Shown here piece by piece: positions 1 to 7,890 of a stretch of DNA of 64,000 nt. The notes under the pieces were generated by a model. The model saw only the letters and a list, made by a program, of their open reading frames with translations. It was not told the DNA's origin and searched no databases. The stretch comes from an uncultured Candidatus Binatia bacterium. GTDB taxonomy: Bacteria; Desulfobacterota; Binatia; Bin18. Within the stretch, counting starts at the first letter, position 1; every line of letters starts with the position of its first letter. The DNA lies in NCBI GenBank assembly GCA_958296235.1, contig OY282457.1, positions 2,909,338 through 2,973,337 of the forward strand, read 5' to 3'. The position numbers and the translations under genes were made by a program.

Positions 1-151
1 CATCGGGACAAATCGTCTCGAACGGGAAACGCTCGTCCAAGTGTCATCCAAGTGTAACGAAGCGTTTACAGACAGGAACCGGTACGGTAGAAAGGCCGAT
101 GTTGCGGAAAACTCCCCAGACAATCATTCCGCGCATGGGATCGGAGGGTTC

Positions 152-2509
152 ATGAGCTTCATCAATTGTATATCCGCATTTCGACCGGCCACCCTGTTCA
201 TGGTCCTGACCCTGACGGCCGTTGTGATGCTGCGTGCTGTCATCCTCCCGCTCCCGGCCGCGGCCCAGAATACTCAGCCGGACGCTCAGCCGGATGCTCA
301 GCCGGAACAAGAGATAACCTCCGCCTCCGAAAGCGCGACGCTGTTGGAAGATATGGTTGTAACCGCCCAAAAGCGCGAGCAACTGCTCCAGGACGTGCCG
401 CTGTCAATCACCGCCTTTGACTCCGAACAGCTCGACGCCCTCAAGCTGCGCGACCTGTCCGGTCTGTCGGTCCGTATGCCCAATGTGGCCCTGGACGACG
501 CCGGCACGGCCCGCGGGATTGCAAATTTTTCCATCCGCGGCCTGGGCATCAACAGTTCGATTCCGTCTATTGACCCAACGGTTGGTGTGTTTGTCGATGG
601 GATATATCTGGGCACGAACGCAACGGTGCTGTACGACGCTTTTGACGTGGAGAGTGTTGAGGTCTTGCGTGGCCCGCAGGGTGTGCTGTTCGGGCGCAAT
701 GTGGTCGGCGGCGCTGTCCTGCTCAACACCAAAGCTCCCACCAATCGGTATGAAGCCACGGTCCGCAGTGCGGTTGAGGGCGGCGGCAAAGCGCCTAATA
801 TGTACGTCACGGGCACGCTGAACGCCCCGCTGACGGACAGCCTGGCCGCGCGCTTCAGCGTGTATTCCAACCAGGACCAGGGCTGGTTCAAGAATGAGTA
901 TAACGGCAAGGCATTTGGGGCGCAGGACACCCTCATGCTGCGGCCGGTCATCTCCTGGCGACCGACCAACACCCTGGACGTGACTCTGCGCTATGAATAT
1001 CAGGATCTCGACGGCGACGGTCCCGCCTCCCAGAACCATACCAACGGCTCCGGCATGACCAACCCCTTTACCAGCTTTGACCGCGACAGCCACGACTTCG
1101 CTGTTGACGAGGAAGGCTACATCAAGTCCGAGATCCACTTTATCAACGCCCGGGCCGATTGGGCTGTGCCGCTGGGCAACAATGCAACCATCACCAACAT
1201 CTTCGGCTGGCGGGATGCAGAGGGGAGTAGCCTGAGCGACATCGACGCGACGCAACTGAACCTGTTTAATGGGGGGGCAGACTTTACCGCGGAACAGTTC
1301 AGCAACGAGACGCGCTATACGGGGCAGTTTTTTAACCGCCTGCTCCTGACGACCGGGTTCTATTATTTCAACAACGACATCGACTATCACGAATATCGTT
1401 CTCTCGCCTTCGGGCAAATCCTGCTCAACGGCGGCGGCCTGTATGACGTTGAAACCTTCGGGCTGTTCATGGCCGGCGACTACGACCTGACCGACTGGCT
1501 GACGCTGACCGCGGGGCTGCGCTATACCCATGAGGAAAAGGAAGCCGACATCACCAATCTGACCCGGAACGGCTCAACGCCGTGCAATATCGTCAAAGGC
1601 CCGGACTGCCCCAGCCACTTCCGAGACAAGGAAACCTGGACCAATCTGTCGCCCAAGGTCGGGCTGACCTACCGGTACGATGACGACACCTTGTTCTATG
1701 CCCACTGGACGCGCGGCTTTCGCTCCGGCGGCTATAATCTGCGCGATACGTTTTTCGGCCTGCCGGGAGATCCTCGCGATCTCGGTCCCGGCCCCTTTGA
1801 CGAAGAGCAGATCGACAACTTCGAGATCGGCTTCAAGAAAACCTTCGGGCTCCGCGCCCGTCTCAACGCGGCGTTTTTCTACAATCTGATCGACGACATG
1901 CAGCGCGAACTGAGTTTTACCGAAGCGCTGCCGGTGATCAGGGACGGAGAGATAGTGGGCACCCAGGGCAACGTCGTGCAGGTGATCCGCAATACGGCCG
2001 ATACAGACATGTACGGCTTTGAAGTAGAGGGCAGTCTGGTTCTCGCCCCCGGCCTGAGCCTGTTCGGCGCGACCGGCTTCGTAGAGTCGGACTACACCAC
2101 GGTCAAGTTTGACCTCAACAATGACGGCAGGATAGACGGCAAGGATGAGGACCTGGAACCACCCCGGGCCGCAAAGTGGACCTACAGCTTGGGCCTGCTT
2201 CACGGCCTGCAGCTCGGCAGCCGCATCCGGCTGGCCTCGCGGGTCACTTACGCCTACCGGGACAAAGAGTATAACACCGACGACAATCTCGGCTTCATCC
2301 GACAACAGAAGAGACTGGAAGCCGGCATCGATATCCACATCAACGACAGCCAGTGGGTGGTCGGCCTGTACGGCAAGAACCTGCTGGATTACGTCGCGTT
2401 CGGCGGCGATACGCAGCTTCCAGCGGCACTCGGCGGCGGCACCTTTTCGCCCTTGGCAAGAGGCCGCATCTTCGGCCTGGAATTGACCTATAATTTTGTT
2501 GGCGTCTGA
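152..2509 (+). CDS. TonB-dependent outer-membrane receptor
   Basis: A 785-residue outer-membrane beta-barrel receptor that would import a ligand (siderophore, B12, sugar or other) using TonB energy; the ligand cannot be told from sequence. The start at 152 is chosen because GGAGG lies just upstream and it places a signal peptide at the N-terminus (hydrophobic run ending in LPAAAQ). A longer frame from 41 adds 37 residues without a signal. After the signal comes a short tandem QPDAQPDAQPE stretch, then a TonB-box-like VVTAQKR, a plug domain (ITAFDSEQL, FSIRGLG, VEVLRGPQGVLFGRNVVGG) and a long barrel ending in aromatic-rich LELTYNF. The iron-complex receptor class of the plug is the closest pattern. 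No regulator or ABC partner lies next to it. Confidence 0.93.
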   Translation: MSFINCISAFRPATLFMVLTLTAVVMLRAVILPLPAAAQNTQPDAQPDAQPEQEITSASESATLLEDMVVTAQKREQLLQDVPLSITAFDSEQLDALKLRDLSGLSVRMPNVALDDAGTARGIANFSIRGLGINSSIPSIDPTVGVFVDGIYLGTNATVLYDAFDVESVEVLRGPQGVLFGRNVVGGAVLLNTKAPTNRYEATVRSAVEGGGKAPNMYVTGTLNAPLTDSLAARFSVYSNQDQGWFKNEYNGKAFGAQDTLMLRPVISWRPTNTLDVTLRYEYQDLDGDGPASQNHTNGSGMTNPFTSFDRDSHDFAVDEEGYIKSEIHFINARADWAVPLGNNATITNIFGWRDAEGSSLSDIDATQLNLFNGGADFTAEQFSNETRYTGQFFNRLLLTTGFYYFNNDIDYHEYRSLAFGQILLNGGGLYDVETFGLFMAGDYDLTDWLTLTAGLRYTHEEKEADITNLTRNGSTPCNIVKGPDCPSHFRDKETWTNLSPKVGLTYRYDDDTLFYAHWTRGFRSGGYNLRDTFFGLPGDPRDLGPGPFDEEQIDNFEIGFKKTFGLRARLNAAFFYNLIDDMQRELSFTEALPVIRDGEIVGTQGNVVQVIRNTADTDMYGFEVEGSLVLAPGLSLFGATGFVESDYTTVKFDLNNDGRIDGKDEDLEPPRAAKWTYSLGLLHGLQLGSRIRLASRVTYAYRDKEYNTDDNLGFIRQQKRLEAGIDIHINDSQWVVGLYGKNLLDYVAFGGDTQLPAALGGGTFSPLARGRIFGLELTYNFVGV
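274..310 (+). repeat. 12-bp tandem repeat in TonB receptor N-terminus
   Basis: Three near-identical copies of a gctcagccggac-like unit encode QPDAQPDAQPE between the signal peptide and the TonB box. The unit is a multiple of three, so copy-number change would only lengthen the periplasmic linker. Confidence 0.6.
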
Positions 2510-2528
2510 CCGCGCCCGTCGTTTTCTG

Positions 2529-2918
2529 CTACGCCTTGTCGGCCAGTTCCCGGCCCTTGCCCGGCGTCGGGTCTTTGACCGAGCCGTAGATTTGCCGCCC
2601 CTCGTGGTCTGCGGGCAGATACTCGGTAATCGGCATACCCTCGGGTGTCACGAACAGCAGGCAGTGGCAGTATTTCCATTTCTTCATTTCGTCACAGGCG
2701 CAGACCCACTCGCGGCTGCGCTCGACCTCGGCTTTTTTATCGGGGTAAAAATTACATGGGCAGAGCGGCCGGCCGACCTCATCGATATTATTGGCCAGAC
2801 CCAGAATCACCGATTCGGTCACCTCGGACTCCGGGTGGCCCGAGGTTCCGGTTTTCTGCATGTATTTTTCAACATAGATGCGCATGCGCTTAATGCTTTT
2901 CTCGGAGGGCTGGTCCAT
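2529..2918 (-). CDS. Ferredoxin:thioredoxin reductase catalytic (beta) chain-like protein
   Basis: A 129-residue protein with the cysteine pattern of the FTR catalytic chain: CPC, then 17 residues, CAC, then 8 residues, CHC. In known FTR beta chains these cysteines hold a [4Fe-4S] cluster and an adjacent redox-active disulfide that reduces thioredoxin-type partners; there the middle motif is usually CPC. The ATG at 2918 is preferred because GAGGAG lies 7 bases upstream; a TTG at 2939 is an alternative. No variable (alpha) chain, ferredoxin or thioredoxin gene is adjacent, as is usual for non-photosynthetic orphan FTR-like proteins. It sits 20 bp from the convergent TonB receptor. Confidence 0.85.
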   Translation of the reverse strand: MDQPSEKSIKRMRIYVEKYMQKTGTSGHPESEVTESVILGLANNIDEVGRPLCPCNFYPDKKAEVERSREWVCACDEMKKWKYCHCLLFVTPEGMPITEYLPADHEGRQIYGSVKDPTPGKGRELADKA

Positions 2919-3036
2919 TGCTTGACTCCTCAATTCCAACTCTTTTTCCTGGCGATTCAGGGTTTCGCTTTTAGTCTAGTATTTCAAGCGAGCCTATGCC
3001 ACCCTGTGTGGGCTTCCGCTGGATGAGAGCATATTC

Positions 3037-4017
3037 ATGGCTCGGCAACCACCGAGAATTTATGTCACCCGTCAGCTTCCTGAAGCAGCGCTGGTCCCCT
3101 TACGGACCCGCGGCGCCCTGTCTGTCTGGGCGTCCGATCAAGCCGTTTCGCGTGAGACTCTGCTGCGCGAGCTGCGCGATACTGTTGCCCTGTTGAGCAT
3201 GGTTACGGAACGCATTGACGCCGACCTGCTCGACCATGCGCCCCAGCTCAGGATCGTCGCCAATATGGCCGTCGGGTATGACAATGTGGACGTCCCGGCG
3301 CTGACCCGTCGCGGCATCGTATTGACCAATACGCCGGGCGTTTTGACCGAAACGACAGCCGATCTCACCTTCGCGCTCATGCTGGGTATTGCCCGTCGTA
3401 TCGGCGAAGGCGAACGCCGCGTGCGCGCCGGCCAGTGGCCGGTGTGGAGTCCGTTTGTTTTTCTGGGAACGGACATCCATCATGCCACGCTGGGCATTAT
3501 CGGTCTGGGTCGCATCGGAGCCGCCGTTGCCAGGCGGGCGCGCGGCTTTGATATGCGTGTGCTCTACCATAATCGCGCTCGGAACAAAGAGGCTGAGGAT
3601 CAACTCGGGTGTACCTGGGTCGCTATGGACACCCTGCTGAGCAAATCGGACTTTGTGGTCGTGCTGGTTCCGCTCGGTTCGCAAACCCGCCAGCTCATCT
3701 CGACGCCGCAGCTCAAAAAGATGAAGCCGACCGCTTTTCTGGTGAACGCCGCGCGTGGGCCGATTGTTGACGCGCGTGCCCTGTATGCAGCCCTGCGTGA
3801 TAAGGTCATTGCCGGGGCCGCGCTTGATGTGACTGACCCCGAGCCGCTGCCCGCGGACGACCCCTTGCTGACGCTCGACAACTGTTTGGTTGTCCCCCAC
3901 GTTGGCAGCGCCAGTATTGCCACCCGGACGCGCATGGCCACCCTGGCGGCAGAGAATATTGCCGCTTTTCTCAGCGGTCAGCGGCCGCCCACGCCGGTGA
4001 ATCCAGAGATCCTGTAA
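3037..4017 (+). CDS. D-isomer specific 2-hydroxyacid dehydrogenase (glyoxylate/hydroxypyruvate reductase type)
   Basis: A 326-residue NAD(P)H-dependent enzyme interconverting 2-oxoacids and D-2-hydroxyacids. It has the full family architecture: the split catalytic domain, a dinucleotide-binding GIIGLGRIG motif near residue 153, and the catalytic triad Arg240 (NAARG), Glu269 (DPEP) and His288 (VPHVGS). The spacing and the VGYDNVD and NTPGVLTE motifs resemble glyoxylate/hydroxypyruvate and gluconate 2-keto reductases more than phosphoglycerate dehydrogenase, since there is no ACT domain. It converges with the LLM oxidoreductase, and no other gene is co-transcribed, so the physiological substrate is open. 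Confidence 0.9.
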   Translation: MARQPPRIYVTRQLPEAALVPLRTRGALSVWASDQAVSRETLLRELRDTVALLSMVTERIDADLLDHAPQLRIVANMAVGYDNVDVPALTRRGIVLTNTPGVLTETTADLTFALMLGIARRIGEGERRVRAGQWPVWSPFVFLGTDIHHATLGIIGLGRIGAAVARRARGFDMRVLYHNRARNKEAEDQLGCTWVAMDTLLSKSDFVVVLVPLGSQTRQLISTPQLKKMKPTAFLVNAARGPIVDARALYAALRDKVIAGAALDVTDPEPLPADDPLLTLDNCLVVPHVGSASIATRTRMATLAAENIAAFLSGQRPPTPVNPEIL

Positions 4018-4046
4018 AAAGGCAGATATTGGATCGGCATCCCTTT

Positions 4047-5126
4047 TTACGGCCGGAAATACGGGACCACATATTTCCCAAACAGGCGAATCGAATCCAT
4101 AATGTTCTGGTGCGGAATCCCGCCGAACTGCATAAAGCACAGCACCTGATCAATCCCGGCGGCCTCATATTTCTTGAGCGTCCGAATGCAGGCGTCCGGG
4201 TCGCCCATACAGAACATCCCGCCTTCGATAAGCTCGTCCAAGGACTTGCCCGACCTCTCCCCACGGACTGAGTCAACTGCAAACTTGTAGGAATCGGGTA
4301 CTTTTGTCCCCTGTTCCTGCCAGGGCCGGTAGAGTTGGAGGGTTTTATTCAGGAACCATTCGCCCGCCGGACCCCCCACTTCTCGGGCCTGTTTGTCGCT
4401 CTCAGCGCAGTGGACGATGCCGAGGGCGGCAACCTGGTCATTCACAAAAGCGCCAACGGGCTCGGCCTGTTGTATGCCTTCCCGGTAGAGTTGCACCCGG
4501 CGGGCGAGTTCCTCCGGTTGGCCGATATGAAAGCACAACGCGCCAATCCCTTTCTGACCGGCAGCGGTAAAACTGGCGGGCTGGGCGCAGGCCACCCACA
4601 GGGGAGGGTGGGGTTTCTGGACGGGTTTGGGAATGACCGAGCGGGGCGGAATCTTGAAATACTGCCCCTCGTGCGAAAAGGGGTCTTCGAGCCACATCCG
4701 TGGGATGATCGAAATGGCTTCTTCCCACATGGGCTTGGTATCTTCTGGATCAATGCCGAAGCCTTCCATCTCAATCAGCGTGGTCGAGCGCCCTGTGCCA
4801 AGTTCGACCCGGCCATCACTCAACAGGTCTAGGACCGCCGCGCGCTCCGCCACACGGACCGGATGATTGTACTGGGGCGGCAGCAGCGCAACAGCATGAC
4901 CGATTCGGATGGTCTTGGTGCGTTGCGAGATCGCACCGTACAAGACTTCTGGAGCGGGACAATAGGAAAACTCGGTTAAGAAATGATGCTCGACTGTCCA
5001 GAAATACTCGAATCCCATCTCCTCAGCCAGCATGACCTGGGCGATGACCTGTTTATAGGTATCCTGCACAATATTCGGGGTGTGGGGCTCAGGAATCTGG
5101 ATCTCATACATCATGCCGAATTTCAT
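4047..5126 (-). CDS. LLM class flavin-dependent oxidoreductase
   Basis: A 359-residue luciferase-like monooxygenase-fold (TIM barrel) flavin enzyme using FMN or F420. Visible family features are the start MKFGMMYEIQIPEP, a FEYFWTVEHHF segment near the barrel entrance, and the conserved VELGTGRSTT/IPRMWLEDPFSHEG region. The start at 5126 has GGGAG about 8 bases upstream; a frame running back to 5279 adds a low-quality N-terminus. LLM proteins of this length include alkanal monooxygenase-like and alkanesulfonate-like enzymes; nothing nearby fixes the substrate. It stands alone on the minus strand, about 220 bp downstream of the IGPS-like gene. Confidence 0.9.
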   Translation of the reverse strand: MKFGMMYEIQIPEPHTPNIVQDTYKQVIAQVMLAEEMGFEYFWTVEHHFLTEFSYCPAPEVLYGAISQRTKTIRIGHAVALLPPQYNHPVRVAERAAVLDLLSDGRVELGTGRSTTLIEMEGFGIDPEDTKPMWEEAISIIPRMWLEDPFSHEGQYFKIPPRSVIPKPVQKPHPPLWVACAQPASFTAAGQKGIGALCFHIGQPEELARRVQLYREGIQQAEPVGAFVNDQVAALGIVHCAESDKQAREVGGPAGEWFLNKTLQLYRPWQEQGTKVPDSYKFAVDSVRGERSGKSLDELIEGGMFCMGDPDACIRTLKKYEAAGIDQVLCFMQFGGIPHQNIMDSIRLFGKYVVPYFRP

Positions 5127-5331
5127 CTGGCAGCTCCCTTTTCTGTGTAAAATCAGGATGCTTCGCGCCTCTGGAAAATGGCATAGTGCGGAAAAGTCTG
5201 CAACCTTTGTAAGAGCGCTCTCTCTCGGCTTTGAGGTTGGCGACTCACGACCGCCAGCAGGCAGCGGCTGCCCGGGCATGAGGGTTTGACCTGATGGGCA
5301 TATAGTCCGGGCTTGCCTGCTCGGAGGGGCC

Positions 5332-5350
5332 GAGGTTCAGTCCGAACCTC
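5332..5350 (-). terminator. Hairpin at the end of the SDR/IGPS-like operon
   Basis: A perfect 7-bp inverted repeat (GAGGTTC, 5-base loop, GAACCTC) reaches the stop codon of the IGPS-like gene. There is no clear T tract after it, so terminator function is only a possibility. Confidence 0.3.
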
Positions 5351-6092
5351 ATTTCATGAACTCGATCAAACTTCCCTCCACATCTGCCGCCTCAAGCGCG
5401 CACTGGCTCACGAGCGCGGTATCGACCTTGCCGAGCAGTGCGGCGGCTTCCTCGGGCGTGCTCAGTTCGTCCAGCGAGAGGATGGTCTTCCGCCGTGGGA
5501 CCTGAGCGGCTAGCGCTGAGACGTGGGCGGTGTCGAGTTTTCCGTCTGGAGAGGCTAAGCCGATAATGAAACTCTCAGCGGCCAGCGCCTGGCGGAGTTC
5601 GTCGGGTGTCCGAGCCATGACAACGGGGGCCACGTGGATGGAACGGGCGGTGGTCATCAGACGGGCTAAGGTCGGCGCGTCGCCCGCCCCGGTCCACAGC
5701 AAAATCGCATCCGCCCCGCATAGCCGAGCCTGATGAATCTGACTGTCGTGCAGGACCAGATCGAGGGCCAACAGCGGGGTGGTGACTCGATCCGAAATCG
5801 CGCGCAGATCCTCACCCGACGTGCCAAACACGCTCGGTTCGGTATACACGCCAATGGCCCCGACTTCCGTATCGTCGTATGCTTGGGCCAGCGCCACGAG
5901 GTCCAGCTCGGGCCAGGACTGCCCTGTATCCGGGTCCACCCGTTTGAGCGCGGGGATAATGCCGAGTTCTTGTTTCTGTGTCGTCACAAACTGAGCAAAA
6001 TCACGAATGCTCGGGGCGACCTCGCTCAGCGGCGTCGCTGCACGTTGCTGAATATCGGCTTCTTTCGTCGCCCTCAGAGCTGCCCAGTCCAC
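5349..6092 (-). CDS. Indole-3-glycerol-phosphate-synthase-like protein, catalytic residues not conserved
   Basis: A 247-residue protein that follows the TrpC fold: LKRVDPDTGQ near residue 49, AYDDTEVGAIGVYTEPSVFG at 71-90, SGEDLRAI, and HQARLCGADAILLW near 120. Residues known to be essential in IGPS are missing. The segment that reads PVLRKDF in true enzymes reads PLLALDL here (catalytic Lys replaced by Leu110), and the E-x-K pair reads A-x-K. The loop where SESGI is expected reads LSLDELS. It is therefore probably not a tryptophan enzyme; a ligand-binding or new aldolase-type role is a guess. It starts with GTG at 6092, 12 bp after the SDR stop, so the two form an operon. Confidence 0.7.
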   Translation of the reverse strand: MDWAALRATKEADIQQRAATPLSEVAPSIRDFAQFVTTQKQELGIIPALKRVDPDTGQSWPELDLVALAQAYDDTEVGAIGVYTEPSVFGTSGEDLRAISDRVTTPLLALDLVLHDSQIHQARLCGADAILLWTGAGDAPTLARLMTTARSIHVAPVVMARTPDELRQALAAESFIIGLASPDGKLDTAHVSALAAQVPRRKTILSLDELSTPEEAAALLGKVDTALVSQCALEAADVEGSLIEFMK

Positions 6093-6104
6093 ACGCGCTC
6101 CCGA

Positions 6105-6902
6105 TTAACTGTCGCGGATGCTCAGCATGTTCGGCAGTCCGGTATGTGAGGTCACGCCACCGTCCACGGCGAGCGCCTGACCGGTGATGAACGAGGCTTC
6201 ATCCGACGCGAGAAACAGGACGGTATTGGCAATTTCCTCTGGCTCTCCCATGCGTCCGAGGGGGTGTGCTTTGCCTTGGAGACGGCGGAATTCGTCAGCC
6301 CGGTCGCCCCCCAGGAGCTGCGCCGCGCGCGTATTAATCGCGCCGGGGCAGACGCAGTTCACCCGGATATTATATTGGGCGTTCTCAATCGCCGCCGAGC
6401 GGCTGAGGTTGATGACGCCGGCCTTGGCCGCATTATACGCCGACATGCCGTAATCGCCGCCTATGCCGGACACGGACGCCGTGTTGACGATAGCGCCCCT
6501 GGCCTGCCGCCGCATAATGGGCAGGCAGTACTTCATGCCCAGAAAGGTCCCGGTCAGCGTGACGGCCAGCGTCCGATTCCAGCCTTCCAGGGAGGTATCC
6601 TCAAGCCGGGCCAGCTCTCCGAGTCCGGCATTATTGAACATGACATCGAGACGGCCATAGGTATCGAGCGCGAGCTGAAGCGTGGCCTGGATGCCTTCCG
6701 GGTCAGCAACATCCATTTTTATCATGGTCGCCTTTCCGCCCGCGGCCTTGATCTGAGCCGTGACCGCCTCTGCCCGTTTTCCGCTCAAATCCGCGACAAT
6801 GACCGCCGCCCCTTCCTGGGCAAAGCGGACGGCTGACGCCGCGCCAATCCCGGAGCCACCTGCGGTGACAATCGCTACCTGTCCGTCGAGTTTTCCCGCC
6901 AT
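6105..6902 (-). CDS. Short-chain dehydrogenase/reductase (SDR), classical type
   Basis: A 265-residue NAD(P)-dependent oxidoreductase. It has the Rossmann glycine motif TAGGSGIG at the N-terminus, an acidic VADLSG after beta-2 suggesting NAD preference, the NNAG motif, a catalytic Ser in the SVSGIGG segment, and YNAAK as the Tyr-x-x-x-Lys pair. The C-terminal ITGQALAVDGGV is typical. The start at 6902 has GGGGAG 8 bases upstream. It is followed by the IGPS-like gene with a 12-bp gap. The substrate is unknown; 3-oxoacyl-ACP reductase-like and alcohol dehydrogenase-like annotations would both be possible. Confidence 0.92.
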   Translation of the reverse strand: MAGKLDGQVAIVTAGGSGIGAASAVRFAQEGAAVIVADLSGKRAEAVTAQIKAAGGKATMIKMDVADPEGIQATLQLALDTYGRLDVMFNNAGLGELARLEDTSLEGWNRTLAVTLTGTFLGMKYCLPIMRRQARGAIVNTASVSGIGGDYGMSAYNAAKAGVINLSRSAAIENAQYNIRVNCVCPGAINTRAAQLLGGDRADEFRRLQGKAHPLGRMGEPEEIANTVLFLASDEASFITGQALAVDGGVTSHTGLPNMLSIRDS

Positions 6903-7034
6903 AGCTATTCTCCCCTTTTTCTCTGGCACTTTTTTCTCTGGATAGCACAGGGTGAAAGGACGAGGTAGCCTGAGCCTTCCAGCAGAGGCGACGGCGCTCT
7001 GCGTCCAAGCCCGGTCTCGCCGAGCCGCCTCAGG

Positions 7035-7694
7035 TCACACCGGGGGCCCTTTTTGAGGAGCCGTACTCACGCTTGCGCCGGTTTCGGGCAGGTCGGGCAC
7101 GAGCGCGGCCAGATTGCGACTCAGGTCGTCGATGGCGCGCACAAATCGAATGTCGGTAAAGGTCCATAAATTTCGGACCATGCTGGTCACCAGGCTCACC
7201 GGGGAAAGTGGGAGTCCCATTTCGTGCAAACGCGTCGTATAGGTCTCGTGGAGGAGTATGTCACCGCTGGCCACCCCAACGACGCGGAGGGTCCCTTCCA
7301 GGGCCAGTTGGGAATAGACACCGACATAGATATTGTCCGGCTTCGAAACGAGACCGTAGACGAGCACGTCACACTTGAGCCGCCGACCGAGGTCTTGCGG
7401 GGCCAGTTTGTGCCACTTGTCTATGTCGGCCAGGCGTGCGTCTATTTCGTGCAGCTCCACGTCGGTAAAGCGCTTGACGCTCAGATGACCAGCGACCCCC
7501 TGGCGCACCTTTTCATCCAGCCCGTCAATATGGCTGGTGTTTTCAAAGGGCAGGACGCACATCTGTTTTTTATGAGGAAGAGCCTGTTGGCTCCAGGTCA
7601 TAAAATTCGGCGTTGGTGTTGGTGGCTTACGCGACGAGCAGGCCGGCAGCAGGAGACATATCAGCACCCCACATATCCACATCCCTCTCCACAT
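7035..7694 (-). CDS. Putative outer-membrane lipoprotein (GNA1162/DUF799-like)
   Basis: A 219-residue protein with a short hydrophobic signal ending in the lipobox LLPAC, so Cys19 would be lipidated. The mature part has the pattern of GNA1162/CsgG-like accessory lipoproteins: VLPFENTS, DVELHEIDARL, LGRRLKCDVLVYGLV, then a beta-rich stretch ending GDILLHETYTTR. Those families assemble or support envelope transport complexes; the assignment here is by pattern only. The ATG at 7694 is used, with AAGGAG 6 bases upstream; an in-frame GTG at 7712 is also possible. The usual CsgG/GNA1162 partner genes are absent on both sides. Confidence 0.6.
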   Translation of the reverse strand: MWRGMWICGVLICLLLPACSSRKPPTPTPNFMTWSQQALPHKKQMCVLPFENTSHIDGLDEKVRQGVAGHLSVKRFTDVELHEIDARLADIDKWHKLAPQDLGRRLKCDVLVYGLVSKPDNIYVGVYSQLALEGTLRVVGVASGDILLHETYTTRLHEMGLPLSPVSLVTSMVRNLWTFTDIRFVRAIDDLSRNLAALVPDLPETGASVSTAPQKGPPV

Positions 7695-7890
7695 CCTCAG
7701 CTCCTTCCACACTCAGGCCCGCTCAAACGGGCTGAGCAACGCTCCCAGCGTTATCAATACATTCCGTATAGCAAATTTCCGGGTAAAGGAAAGGCTTGTT
7801 GTGCTGCTGGTGGCCCGAATCCTTGTCGGTTCCCAGGAAAGCCGATACAGTCCGGGTGCGAGGGGTCGCCCAGACAAGGAGGGAGACAGC

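Noticed and set aside
404..1531. Long minus-strand frame opposite the TonB receptor
   Set aside because: It lies fully antisense to a clear receptor gene, its translation has no family character, and GC-rich DNA generates such shadows.
4016..4048. Bidirectional terminator between the hydroxyacid dehydrogenase and LLM genes
   Set aside because: AAAAGG and CCTTTT can pair, but the arms are A/T-only at the ends with a long loop; too weak to call.
5349..6092. Calling this gene trpC
   Set aside because: Catalytic Lys and Glu are replaced and no trp gene is adjacent.
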